From: Desulfobacterales bacterium HSG2
GTDB lineage: Bacteria > Desulfobacterota > Desulfobacteria > Desulfobacterales > 4be13
Reading direction: 5' to 3'
Assembly (NCBI GenBank): GCA_030378035.1
Contig: JAUCGI010000002.1
Coordinates: 1 to 64,000 of the forward strand
Length of the DNA: 64,000 nucleotides
The notes beneath the pieces are model-generated. The model did not search any database. It was not told where the DNA came from and saw only the letters and a program-made list of their open reading frames with translations. Shown piece by piece: positions 53,985 to 63,542 of the stretch (positions are counted from its first letter, which is position 1; each line of letters opens with the position of its first letter). The position numbers were made by a program, and so were the translations under genes.

Positions 53985-54925
53985 TGGCATCTGATTTCGG
54001 AGAGGGATGGGTCAGCAGCCCCCTGGAACGCTGGGCCTCGATACTGCTGAAATCCGGGATACTCTTCTGGCTCGGCGGACTTGCCGCGTGGGTTTCCGAC
54101 TGGGACTGGGAATCCGAGTTCTGGAACATCGAATGGCTCACCCTGTGGGAACGGCTCGGCGGATTCCTGAAACCCGTGCCCGCGCTGCTGGGCATATTCA
54201 TGGTGATCGTGCTGGTTGCCGCGTTTTCCAGCATACTCAGCCGCTCTGATTTGCCGGTGCTGCGCTTTCTGGAAGGATACCACCGCCATCCCCGCCGGTT
54301 TTGGAACTGGCTGATGCGGAGGCGGGAATTGGAATTTGAAGAGCAGGAGAATCGCTATCAGGAACTCTCGGGTAGGCACGAGGATGCCCCTGACACGCTG
54401 AACAAAAGCGAACTCAGGGAACTCGCACAACTGGAATGGCGTCTGGAATGCATACCGAATGATGAGAGAGAGCGGATGCCCACCCGGCTGGGCAATCTTC
54501 TCCGCGCCACAGAACTGCGTCCCCGGGAGAAATACGGACTCAACGCGTTTGTCTGCTGGCCCCGGCTGTGGCTGGTGCTTCCGGATCATGTGAAAAGAGA
54601 ACTCGCGGAAGCACGGGATCATCTTGATTCAACCGTGCGGATCTGGACATGGAGCGCACTGTTCATAATCTGGACAATCTGGACATTGTGGGCCGTTCCC
54701 GTAAGTATCGTCGGTATGTGGCTCGCATATCGCTGGATATTTCAGGCCGCCAAAACTTACGGCCAGTTGGTGGAATCCGCATTCGACCTGCACCGCCACC
54801 TGCTCTACAAATCCCTTCGGTGGCCCCTGCCTGAGAATCCGGCAGATGAGAAACAGGACGGGGAGAAACTCACGGCTTATCTGTTCCGGGGGTCGGATAA
54901 ATCGGACCCGGTGTTTGTGAAATGA
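53981..54925 (+). CDS. Membrane protein of the conflict cassette (right copy)
   Basis: Identical to 48667-49611, with 314 residues, three hydrophobic regions and a cytoplasmic middle holding the RLGNLLRATE ... CWPRLW motif. It is bounded by ATGA overlaps at both ends, to the zinc protein before and the ATPase remnant after. This reflects an originally four- or five-gene coupled operon. Confidence 0.72.
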   Translation: MMASDFGEGWVSSPLERWASILLKSGILFWLGGLAAWVSDWDWESEFWNIEWLTLWERLGGFLKPVPALLGIFMVIVLVAAFSSILSRSDLPVLRFLEGYHRHPRRFWNWLMRRRELEFEEQENRYQELSGRHEDAPDTLNKSELRELAQLEWRLECIPNDERERMPTRLGNLLRATELRPREKYGLNAFVCWPRLWLVLPDHVKRELAEARDHLDSTVRIWTWSALFIIWTIWTLWAVPVSIVGMWLAYRWIFQAAKTYGQLVESAFDLHRHLLYKSLRWPLPENPADEKQDGEKLTAYLFRGSDKSDPVFVK

Positions 54926-55098
54926 TAAAAAATTACAAGTCAGTAAAATCTCCGGAACTGAAACTCGACAGAGCCAACGTGCTCATCGGCGAAAACAACT
55001 CGGAAAGACGAACTTTCTGGAAGCGGTCGCTCTCGCTCTCGGCCTCGACAGTGGGCAAAAATTTCCTTGTAAGTACTTGGCCAAAAGTTTTTCAGTAG
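54922..55098 (+). pseudogene. Frameshifted ATPase N-terminus remnant (right copy)
   Basis: Carries the same missing G within the P-loop as the left copy (GENNS then ERR instead of GKT). The lesion therefore predates the inverted duplication, or both copies derive from one read set. Similarity to RecF-like ATPases ends near 55076, shortly before the MITE. Confidence 0.75.
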
Positions 55099-55123
55099 TA
55101 TTTTCCATTATAAGGAAGATACC

Positions 55124-55266
55124 GGGTGTGTCCCACCTCCACCTGTCATTCCGGGCAAAACTGAAAAAATGGGACATTTTTTCAGTTTTGACCCGGAATC
55201 CACAGCTACCGAAGTCGGAAAATGTCCGTCTTTCAATTTGACATGATGGGTAGATGGGACACATCC
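55124..55266. mobile_element. 143-bp MITE with 8-bp target duplication (right copy)
   Basis: Reverse complement of the element at 48326-48468, flanked by AAGATACC at 55116-55123 and 55267-55274. The MITE lies at the same place in both arms, so it was inserted before the arms were duplicated. Confidence 0.8.
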
Positions 55267-55326
55267 AAGATACCCGAAAATTTATGGCCAGGTAATTAAA
55301 GAATTCGGAAAAGGCTGTAAAAATTT

Positions 55327-56508
55327 ATGCTAAGGAAAATAACCGTAAAAAACTACAAGTCTGTCCATGATATTACGACTGAGTTAGGCAGAATGAACAT
55401 ATTTATCGGCGAAAACGGATGCGGCAAATCAAATATTTTGGAGGCATTGGCAATGGCAGGCGCTTCCAAAGCATCGGATTTGGATGTGGAGGGGCTGTAT
55501 AACAGAGGAGTCAGGGTTGTCAAGCCGAGTCTGACTTTCAGTTCCTTCACCCGGTTAAGGCAGAATAAGAAAATAATTATTGACCTGGAATTTCAGGAAG
55601 GGGATGAGAAAGTGAATATCCCGACAGCATTGCACTGTGAAAATGAGGAGGATATATATTCAAAATGGAAGGATGAGGGAGGAATACTCCTCATTGACGA
55701 ATCTGAAACACATCTGCATTCTTCGATGCTGGATAAGATCAGCAAAGATGCGACATTTAAGATTGTACATAAAACAGGCATTGGCAACAAACGGATTCTT
55801 ACAGAATGGCTTGTCAGTGACCTTTCCGGATTGACAAACTATCTGATTTTCAATCTGAATACCAAGGCCCTGAGAGGTGTCAGATCGGAAAGTAAGAAAA
55901 TGCCCCTGGGTATTAACGGAGAAAGTCTTGACATTCTGCTTTCCCAGTTTACCCAAGCGGAATGGGAACAACTGATCCGCTACAATTATATGATACGCTG
56001 GTTGGATGAGATTCTCATTGATGAAAAAGATGTTTTCAAATTCAAAGGACACAAACTGGGCAGAAGCAATTCCATTTTGTATTTCAAAGACAGATTCATG
56101 CAGAAAAAAGACATGAACAACATTTTTTCCGCTGAGAACGCCAATGACGGTGTGCTGTATGTCTTATTTTATCTGGCCCTGTTTATCAGCAAAAAGACGC
56201 CGTCTCTCTTTGCGATAGACAATATTGAGTCCAGCCTGAACCCGAGAATATGCCGCGCACTGATCAAAGAATTGTCTCATCTTTCAGATACGAACAACAA
56301 GCAGGTGCTGATCACCACCCATAACCCTGCTGTGCTGGATGGTATCAATCTGAATGATAATGAGCAGAGGCTTTTCATTGTTGACAGAGGCGAAGGAGGG
56401 AAAACACGGGTTAAACGTATAAAGATGAAGCCGGATGCGGATGAGAAATTGAAATTGTCTGAGATGTGGATGCGGGGATATTTGGGCGGTCTTCCCAAAA
56501 ATTTTTAG
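55327..56508 (+). CDS. RecF/OLD-like AAA ATPase (right copy)
   Basis: Identical to 47084-48265: 393 residues, Walker A GENGCGKS at 28-35, H-loop ITTHNP and the atypical AIDNIE Walker B. The start is an ATG with TAAAAATTT before it and no clear Shine-Dalgarno. About 60 bp separates it from the MITE, so its original promoter or coupling may have been altered by the insertion. Confidence 0.78.
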   Translation: MLRKITVKNYKSVHDITTELGRMNIFIGENGCGKSNILEALAMAGASKASDLDVEGLYNRGVRVVKPSLTFSSFTRLRQNKKIIIDLEFQEGDEKVNIPTALHCENEEDIYSKWKDEGGILLIDESETHLHSSMLDKISKDATFKIVHKTGIGNKRILTEWLVSDLSGLTNYLIFNLNTKALRGVRSESKKMPLGINGESLDILLSQFTQAEWEQLIRYNYMIRWLDEILIDEKDVFKFKGHKLGRSNSILYFKDRFMQKKDMNNIFSAENANDGVLYVLFYLALFISKKTPSLFAIDNIESSLNPRICRALIKELSHLSDTNNKQVLITTHNPAVLDGINLNDNEQRLFIVDRGEGGKTRVKRIKMKPDADEKLKLSEMWMRGYLGGLPKNF

Positions 56509-56628
56509 ATGGCTTGAGAGTCAGAGGGCAGATAGCTTTTCTGCAAATCATTGGAAACGATTCATGGAACGTGAATGTGCAGATACCACTTGTGAGACAA
56601 AGGTGCTAAATAATATAGAAGGTGAAAA

Positions 56629-57927
56629 ATGAACATCAAATTTTACAATCTTGGAAAAATCAGGGAAACCGAACTGGATTTGCGGCCGCTGACGGTCATC
56701 ATCGGCCCGAACAACTCGAACAAAACATACATTGCCTATTCCGTTTATGCGCTATGGGAACGGCTCGGTAGTTCGGAAATTGAAGCTGGCGAAGAGGACT
56801 TCCAGCCATTACCGACGGATATTTTCTCCCAGCTATCCGAACACCAAAAAGAGTATATCCCATTGGATCTGGGAAATTTTTTCCAGGATTCCAGCCACAA
56901 GTTATTTGACAATACAAAACTGAATTTCAACATTTCAAAAGAGGAAATAGAAGAAAATTTGAAAAAACTTTTTGACCGGAGAAAACAACAGAGTTCACGA
57001 AATATTCCCGTCATTCCCGGTCTTGACCCGGATTTCATGGGGGATGAGGATATTATAGTGGAAGATATTGATATTTCCAAACTACTTTTCCCGACGCCTC
57101 TGGCCTTGCCAGCGGAACGCAACACTCTGATTCTCACCTATAAGCTGCTTTCCAACAGACGCTACAAACTTATGAAAGACACACAACGCCAGATTTTCAG
57201 TCACCGCGGATTCAATAAAAATGATATCGATCTGGTGAAAGCCCAGAGTATCGGATATCCGCAACCCATTGAGGATTTTCTGGATTTCCTGACCGATGTG
57301 GAAATGGCCAGAGAACCTGATGCCGGACCGGAATTCCGAAAACTGGCAGATGACATCGAACAGCAGATGCAAGAGAGAAATAAGGTATATCTGGAACCCG
57401 TGAAGCTCGGAGGGAAAGAGATCAGAATCAGGGTGAAGCAGGGACTTGATATTGATTTATATAACGCATCATCAGCCATCAGACAACTGACACCTCTGAT
57501 TCTGTATCTCCGTTACAGGGCCAAGATAAATGATTTTATTGTCATAGACGAGCCGGAAATGAACCTGCACCCGGAATCCCAGGCAAAACTGCTGGAGGTG
57601 TTCGGCATCATGATCAGTCTCGGGGTCAGGATACTCATCACAACCCACAGCCCCTATCTGCTGGCGCATCTCAACAATCTGGTCAGCGGTGCCGTTGAGA
57701 CCCCTGAAATACTGAGGGAACAGGCCGCCTCATCGTACCTGAAAGACCCGCGGGCCTTTCTTTCCATGGACCAGGTGAGTGCATACGAAATGAAAAATGA
57801 CAAGTTACACTCGCTCAAAGACGAGGATTACGGCATTCGATGGGACACATTGAGCGATGTCTCATCCGACATTCAGCAAAAGTATTTTGAAATCCATGAA
57901 AAAAAAGAAATCGGCGAAGAAGGGTAA
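56629..57927 (+). CDS. AAA/ABC-type ATPase of the OLD/AAA_21 kind (right copy)
   Basis: Identical to 45665-46963: 432 residues, P-loop GPNNSNKT, FIVIDEPE and TTHSPY. AGAAGGTGAAAA precedes the ATG. The two ATPases in series may form a heteromeric complex or be independent remnants of two systems. They are not close paralogues, sharing only the motifs. Confidence 0.8.
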   Translation: MNIKFYNLGKIRETELDLRPLTVIIGPNNSNKTYIAYSVYALWERLGSSEIEAGEEDFQPLPTDIFSQLSEHQKEYIPLDLGNFFQDSSHKLFDNTKLNFNISKEEIEENLKKLFDRRKQQSSRNIPVIPGLDPDFMGDEDIIVEDIDISKLLFPTPLALPAERNTLILTYKLLSNRRYKLMKDTQRQIFSHRGFNKNDIDLVKAQSIGYPQPIEDFLDFLTDVEMAREPDAGPEFRKLADDIEQQMQERNKVYLEPVKLGGKEIRIRVKQGLDIDLYNASSAIRQLTPLILYLRYRAKINDFIVIDEPEMNLHPESQAKLLEVFGIMISLGVRILITTHSPYLLAHLNNLVSGAVETPEILREQAASSYLKDPRAFLSMDQVSAYEMKNDKLHSLKDEDYGIRWDTLSDVSSDIQQKYFEIHEKKEIGEEG

Positions 57928-58095
57928 AAGCCCATCGGCCATCCTGACACAGATGATTATGCCGTCCTGTTCGCTAAAAACAAAGCGTCCGTAATTGCCG
58001 TGAAAGAAGACGAAAACAGTTTTGCAGAGCGTATTCAGCAGGAATTGGCGAAGATCGGTATCCGGGACAAAATAGACAAGTTTGAAAAAATCTGA
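57928..58095 (+). pseudogene. 56-codon open frame continuing after the ATPase stop (right copy)
   Basis: Identical to 45497-45664. It starts with AAG directly after the ATPase TAA and ends at the TGA at 58093-58095. It shares eleven bases with the frame of the nuclease fragment, which opens after a TGA at 58083-58085. Confidence 0.45.
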
Positions 58096-58145
58096 TTAAC
58101 GATTATGGAAAAAGAGGAAATCTGCTCCAGACAGAGTATCGTGAG

Positions 58146-58589
58146 ATGAACGGTTTCCGAGGCCCGGAATTTTACAGCCCCGAGGGACTGGATGTCAAAC
58201 TGATCCTGTTGCGCTTTCAGGCCTTTATGAAGGAGCACTACTCCGACCGGGACGCCAGGTTCCTGGAGCGGGAAGGCCGCATGCTGTTTCTCGCTTATCT
58301 CCGACCCATCATCAACGGCCTGGGCTTTGATTTCAAGGAGCCGAACGTGTCTCACGAGCGACGGATGGATATTGTCATCACCTGGCAGAACAAACGGTAT
58401 GTGGTTGAACTGAAAATCTGGTATGGCCCGAAATATCATCAGGAGGGGCTGGAACAACTGAGCGACTATCTGGACATATATTCGCTCAAAGAGGGGTATT
58501 TGCTGATTTATGATTTCAATAAGAGCAAGGTATACAAACAGGAGCAGATCCGGTTTGAAGATAAACAGATATTTGCCGTGTGGGTGTGA
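58146..58589 (+). CDS. PD-(D/E)XK nuclease domain fragment (right copy)
   Basis: Identical to 45003-45446. The catalytic pattern D-IVITWQNKRYVV-ELK and the GLEQLSDYLD helix are intact, so the fold could still be active. The AAA+ half is missing. The reading frame is open from 58086, but its first ATG is at 58146, which has no good ribosome site. Confidence 0.65.
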   Translation: MNGFRGPEFYSPEGLDVKLILLRFQAFMKEHYSDRDARFLEREGRMLFLAYLRPIINGLGFDFKEPNVSHERRMDIVITWQNKRYVVELKIWYGPKYHQEGLEQLSDYLDIYSLKEGYLLIYDFNKSKVYKQEQIRFEDKQIFAVWV

Positions 58590-58610
58590 CAGGAATATGA
58601 AAGGAGGATT

Positions 58611-58802
58611 ATGATGGCTTGGGATAATGGTCGTGAAGGGCTTGACAATCCGAACGGTGATGACATTATCGTCGGAAATATCTATAAGGATTTCGAGTCT
58701 TTTCTTGAGAAACAAGACCTGAAAAAGAGAGAAACGGAACAGACGGACTGGAACAAGAGAAGAGAGGATTGGCTCAGGCATATTGAAGAATTCCATGGCT
58801 AA
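58611..58802 (+). CDS. 63-residue acidic protein, unknown (right copy)
   Basis: Identical to 44790-44981. AAAGGAGGATT before ATGATG is one of the best ribosome sites in the arm, so translation is likely despite the small size. Helix-prone C-terminal half (DFESFLEKQDLKKRETEQTD). Confidence 0.55.
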   Translation: MMAWDNGREGLDNPNGDDIIVGNIYKDFESFLEKQDLKKRETEQTDWNKRREDWLRHIEEFHG

Positions 58803-58862
58803 ATCCAAACGGGTCTCTTTTTCAAATTCTGTTTTGAATTCAGTACAAAGGAGGTAGGAAAA

Positions 58863-61004
58863 ATGATGGATCAATCGAACATGACAAACAGCCGCAGGGA
58901 ACTGGCGGAAACCTCGGATCCGCTCATAGAAGGATTGGAAAGGATGGCGGAGAGAGAACCGATTACGTTTATGAAAAAGATGATGTTTGTTTTTATTGCC
59001 CTCCGTTTTTTAGTGGGACCGGTTTACGCTGGCGGCAGTATGGTTACCTCCGATCTCTGGATCGGAGCGGTTATTCACACGGAGGAGAAAGGCGCGGTGG
59101 AAGCCGTTTGGCAGAAAGGAGGAGATGGTGTCACCCAGGGGGGAGACGGGGTGATCTGGGGCTACTTTTACGCCAATCCTGATGACGTCAACTGGGGAAG
59201 TCCTCAGAATCCCGAAGTTTTCGTCAAAATCTGGTTTGACCGCAGCGGGCGTCTGGATGTCAGTTTTTTTCATGTATCGGTTCCGGACATAGATGTTTAT
59301 TCGGACTATCCTTACAGCGGTGCTGCGAACAACTATGACAGAATCACACTGTCCGAAAGATACATCAGGCACGATTATGAAAGCATTCGGCCTTATGCGG
59401 AAGAAGATGACGACGGCGACTTTTCCGAGGAAGAATCCTCTGCTTTGGTGGCTGGCGTTCCCCAAATAAGCGCGAGGATCCTCACCGAGGAAAAAGGCAT
59501 GATCAACGCCGTCTGGCACAAAGGCGGCGAGGATACGACCGCGGGAGAGCATAAAGTGATATGGGGGTATTTTCATGCCAGCCCTGATGACGTCAATTGG
59601 GGAAACAAAGACAACCCGGACCTTTTCGTGAAAATATGGTTTGACGCCAGCGGAAGAACAGATGTGAACTTCTTCCATGTCTCTGTTCCGTTTATCTTTG
59701 TCTATTCGGATTCTCCCAATGACACGGACTATGATCAGACGGACATAACCTCCGTATATCAAAGATATTGCAGGCATGAGTATCGGACAGACACAGTCTG
59801 CTCTGTGGAAGAACAGAATGAATTTGTTTATAACCTGATGAAAGAGATATATTTCTGGAGTGATGAAGTTCCCGAAACTGATTATACCGCATACCGTTCA
59901 CCTGAGGATTTGTTAGATGACCTGATCTTTGAAGAATCGGATAAATGGAGCTATATCGAATCGCAGGAGGAGCATTACAGCTATTTTCAGGAAGGCAAAT
60001 ATGTCGGTCTCGGCTTTTTTCTCAAATTCGATAATAATGACAACCTCCGGGTCCGTTTTGTCTATCAGAACTCGCCCGGGGATACCGCCGGTCTGGTGAG
60101 AGGAGACAAGATTCTTGAAATTAACGGCAAGACACCTATGGAGATATACCTCTATCAACAATGGGACACGATCTTCGGTGAGGATGAGCCGGGTGTAAGG
60201 GTTGATTTCAAGATCGAAGACTTAAACGGGACTGTCAGAGAATTAACCATGGAGAAAGACTGGGTAACAGTGAATACGACCCTGCATTATGACATATTGG
60301 AGAGTAACGGATTAAAGATCGGTTATCTGTTTTTCAATACGTTTATCGAAAATGCCGAATCAGAATTAGACACTGTGTTTTCTTATTTCAAGCAGAACAG
60401 GATCGACGATCTGATTTTGGATTTAAGATATAACGGCGGGGGGCAGACTTCCATTGCCCAGTTCCTGGCAAGCCTGATCGGAGGAGATCGGGTTGACGGA
60501 GAGATATTTATGAAAACCGTGCATAACGACGAATACAGTTCCTGGAACGACACGACATATTTTACCAACCCGGAGAACGCTCTTAACCTGGACCGTGTGG
60601 TATTTATTACCAGCAGACGATCCTGTTCTGCCAGCGAGGTGGTGATGAACAGTCTGAAACCGTTCATAGACGTTGTCTCTGTGGGAGACATAACCTGCGG
60701 CAAGCCCTTCGGAATGTACGGATGGGATTTTTGTGACAAATTTATTGTCCCTGTTACGTTCAAAAGCATGAACGCCCTTGATGAGGATTATGGAAACGGC
60801 ATCTCTCCGCTATGCTATTCAGGCGATGATCTGACCAGACCGCTCGGAGATGCGCAGGAAGACTCTCTCAAAGCCGCGCTGCACTATATCACTGACGGGG
60901 CCTGCCTTAACAACTCGGACAGAGCCGGAACACGCCGGGTCGAAAATTATCAGCATAAGGAAATCGAGCTTCATGGTCTTAGGAGAGAAATCGGGGCTTT
61001 CTGA
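58863..61004 (+). CDS. S41 family peptidase paralogue with N-terminal extension (right copy)
   Basis: Identical to 42588-44729: 713 residues, polar 36-residue extension before the signal segment, two beta repeats, PDZ, S589/K614 dyad. AAAGGAGGTAGGAAAA precedes ATGATG at 58863. It resembles its neighbour at 61209 in domain order, with many differences along the length, so the pair is an older duplication than the palindrome. Confidence 0.86.
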   Translation: MMDQSNMTNSRRELAETSDPLIEGLERMAEREPITFMKKMMFVFIALRFLVGPVYAGGSMVTSDLWIGAVIHTEEKGAVEAVWQKGGDGVTQGGDGVIWGYFYANPDDVNWGSPQNPEVFVKIWFDRSGRLDVSFFHVSVPDIDVYSDYPYSGAANNYDRITLSERYIRHDYESIRPYAEEDDDGDFSEEESSALVAGVPQISARILTEEKGMINAVWHKGGEDTTAGEHKVIWGYFHASPDDVNWGNKDNPDLFVKIWFDASGRTDVNFFHVSVPFIFVYSDSPNDTDYDQTDITSVYQRYCRHEYRTDTVCSVEEQNEFVYNLMKEIYFWSDEVPETDYTAYRSPEDLLDDLIFEESDKWSYIESQEEHYSYFQEGKYVGLGFFLKFDNNDNLRVRFVYQNSPGDTAGLVRGDKILEINGKTPMEIYLYQQWDTIFGEDEPGVRVDFKIEDLNGTVRELTMEKDWVTVNTTLHYDILESNGLKIGYLFFNTFIENAESELDTVFSYFKQNRIDDLILDLRYNGGGQTSIAQFLASLIGGDRVDGEIFMKTVHNDEYSSWNDTTYFTNPENALNLDRVVFITSRRSCSASEVVMNSLKPFIDVVSVGDITCGKPFGMYGWDFCDKFIVPVTFKSMNALDEDYGNGISPLCYSGDDLTRPLGDAQEDSLKAALHYITDGACLNNSDRAGTRRVENYQHKEIELHGLRREIGAF

Positions 61005-61009
61005 CCCAA

Positions 61010-61149
61010 CTGTCATTCCTGCGAAAGCAGGAATCCACTGATGATTAAGCAAGACTTTCAGCCAGGCATCGGTGGATTCCCGCTTTTGCAGGAATGACAG
61101 GTGGGTCGGCCAGGCGGACAGTGGATTCCCGCTTCCGCGGGAATGACAG
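61010..61149. repeat. TGTCATTCCTGC-type inverted repeats (right copy)
   Basis: Reverse complement of 42443-42582. Three palindromic units related to ATTCCCGCGAAAGCGGGAAT fill the space between the two peptidase genes. Confidence 0.8.
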
Positions 61150-61208
61150 GTAGCAGATGACAAATGTACTTATTATCATTATATTCCTAACGAACAGGCA
61201 ATGCGCTT

Positions 61209-63278
61209 ATGAAAAAGATCATACGATTCATCATCATACTAATTACGGCTTTTGCAGTTGGCGGAACAGCTTACGCGAGTGGCAACATGGTCGCCTCCGA
61301 CCTCTGGATCAGAGCAGTCATCCATGCGAAGGAAGGAAGCCCGGTTGAAGCGGTCTGGCAGAAGGGGGGCGAAACTACGGACAAAGAAGGGGATTCTGTG
61401 ATCTGGGGCTATTTTCACGCGGATCCTGACGGTGCCGGCTGGGGAAGTCCCCATAACCCGGATATGTTTGTCAAAATATGGTTTGACAGAAGCGGACGCT
61501 TGGACGTCAGCTTTTTTCACATATCGGGGCCGGATATGGATGTTTACTCAGATTATCCTTATGACGGTTCCGCGGACGAGCATGGAACCACATCCCTCTC
61601 AAAAAGGCATATCCGGCAGTATTATGAAAACGGCCGGAGTGACACGGACGAGAATGATGAAGCCGATAATCTGTCTGAAGATCACCTGTACTGGCCCACG
61701 GGCAGCCTTTCGGGCTATCCCACGAAGATCGGCATAGTCATTGCCGCGTTGATCCGTACCCCGGAAAAGGGGCTGATCAATCCTGTCTGGCGCAAAGTCG
61801 GAGAAGATACGACCCCTGAGGGCCATAAAATTATATGGGGATATTTTTATGCCAGCCCGGATGACGTCAGTTGGGGAAGCGAGAACAACCCGGATATTTT
61901 TGTCAAAATCCGTTTTGACATTGGCGGAAAAGCCGCCGTGGATTTCTTTCATGTGTCCGGGACAGTTGTCAGGGTCTATTCCGATTTCCCTTATGGCGAC
62001 GCATATCTTGAGAATGTCAAAACAGATCCGGATAGCGGATATGTCAGACATGAATATCGGATATCTCCCGGCTGTCCGGTGGAAGAACAGAACAAATTTG
62101 TCTATGAAGTGATGAAAGATACATATCTATGGTACGACAAGGTTCCGGAAATTGATTACAGAAGCTATGCCTCACCGCAATCGCTGTTGGAGGATATGAA
62201 ATACAAGGACTTGGATAAATGGAGCTACATTACTTCGACAGAAGCACATTACGCCTATTTTGAAAAAGGGAGATACATCGGCGCGGGATTCAGTCCTCAG
62301 TTTGATCGCAAGGGGGATTGCAGGATCAGTTTTGTCCATGAAGATTCACCGGCAGACAAAGCCGGTTTGAAGAGAAGCGACAAGCTCCTTGAAATTAATG
62401 ACAAAACACTTTCGGAAATCCGGCTTGATGATCTCTGGAATACGATCTTCGGCGAGAATGAACCGGACGTAAAGGTTCAACTGAAAATCGAAGACCCGAA
62501 AGGCGGGATCAGGGAACTGAATCTGGAGAAGGAATGGTTGACAACAGACCCGATTCTGTTTTACGACATACTGGAGAGTAACGGATTAAAAGTCGGTTAC
62601 TTGGTATTCAATACATTTGTTGAAACGGCTCTGGAAGAACTGGATACAGTATTTGCCTATTTTAAAGAGAGTGAGATTGATGAACTGGTTTTGGATTTGA
62701 GATATAATCGGGGCGGAGAGATTTCCGTCGCGCGTCATCTGGCAAGTCTGATTGCAGGAGACCGCGCTTTTGGAAAACCGTTTGCGAAATCCGTTCATAA
62801 CAGCAGATACATGGGTTGGAACGAGACAACCCGTTTCACCAAACCGGAAAGCGCCCTCAGTTTGGATCGGGTCGTATGCATTACCACAGCATCCACCTGC
62901 TCTGCCAGCGAGCTGGTAATGAATGGCCTTGAGCCGTTTGTGGACGTGATTTCCATTGGAGATACCACCCGAGGCAAACCTGTCGGAATGTACGGATGGG
63001 ATTTTTGCGGTATCCACATCGCTCCGGCCGAATTCAGTACCGTAAACGCTCAGGACGAAGGCGACTACTTCGAGGGCATCCCGCCCGCATGTTATGCGGA
63101 TGATGACCTGACCCGCCAGTTCGGAGACACAGAGGAAGCGTCTCTCAAAGAGGCCCTCTATTATATTTCAAATGGCACCTGCACGGATGAGTCAGGCTCA
63201 TCCCGGCCGAAGCAAACCGGGAATCCCCATGAGGAAATTCGGGTGGATGGGTTGAAGAGGGATATCGGGGCGTTTTGA
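61209..63278 (+). CDS. S41 family peptidase with tandem beta domains and PDZ (right copy)
   Basis: Identical to 40314-42383: 689 residues with signal peptide, two beta repeats of about 115 residues, PDZ, S565/K590 dyad and a final segment DGLKRDIGAF. The gene start MKKIIRFIIILIT has no strong ribosome site (AACAGGCAATGCGCTT upstream). The stop codon runs directly into the TGATGCTGGA repeat. Confidence 0.88.
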   Translation: MKKIIRFIIILITAFAVGGTAYASGNMVASDLWIRAVIHAKEGSPVEAVWQKGGETTDKEGDSVIWGYFHADPDGAGWGSPHNPDMFVKIWFDRSGRLDVSFFHISGPDMDVYSDYPYDGSADEHGTTSLSKRHIRQYYENGRSDTDENDEADNLSEDHLYWPTGSLSGYPTKIGIVIAALIRTPEKGLINPVWRKVGEDTTPEGHKIIWGYFYASPDDVSWGSENNPDIFVKIRFDIGGKAAVDFFHVSGTVVRVYSDFPYGDAYLENVKTDPDSGYVRHEYRISPGCPVEEQNKFVYEVMKDTYLWYDKVPEIDYRSYASPQSLLEDMKYKDLDKWSYITSTEAHYAYFEKGRYIGAGFSPQFDRKGDCRISFVHEDSPADKAGLKRSDKLLEINDKTLSEIRLDDLWNTIFGENEPDVKVQLKIEDPKGGIRELNLEKEWLTTDPILFYDILESNGLKVGYLVFNTFVETALEELDTVFAYFKESEIDELVLDLRYNRGGEISVARHLASLIAGDRAFGKPFAKSVHNSRYMGWNETTRFTKPESALSLDRVVCITTASTCSASELVMNGLEPFVDVISIGDTTRGKPVGMYGWDFCGIHIAPAEFSTVNAQDEGDYFEGIPPACYADDDLTRQFGDTEEASLKEALYYISNGTCTDESGSSRPKQTGNPHEEIRVDGLKRDIGAF

Positions 63279-63542
63279 TGTTTGATGCTGGATGCTGGAT
63301 GCTGGATGCTTGATGCTGGATGCTGGGTGCTGGATGCTGGATACTGGATACTGGATACTGGATACTGGATACTGGATAATCAGATTCCGAATTCCAAGCA
63401 TCAAGCATCAACTATCAAGCATCAAGCATCAAGCATCAAGAATCAAGCATCAAGCATCAACTATCAAGCATCAAGCATCAAGTATCAAGCATCAAACATC
63501 AAACATCAAACATCAAGCATCAAGCATCAAACATCAACTATT
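63279..63542. repeat. TGATGCTGGA / ATCAAGC simple-repeat tract (right copy)
   Basis: Reverse complement of 40050-40313, with the same number and order of variant units. Such tracts normally change length quickly, so identity here implies a very young duplication or a duplicated assembly path. Confidence 0.9.

Noticed and set aside
53825-54622. 265-codon frame opposite the membrane protein and zinc protein genes (also its left twin)
   Set aside because: Antisense reading of two genes with clear overlaps and membrane helices. No start signal or domain.
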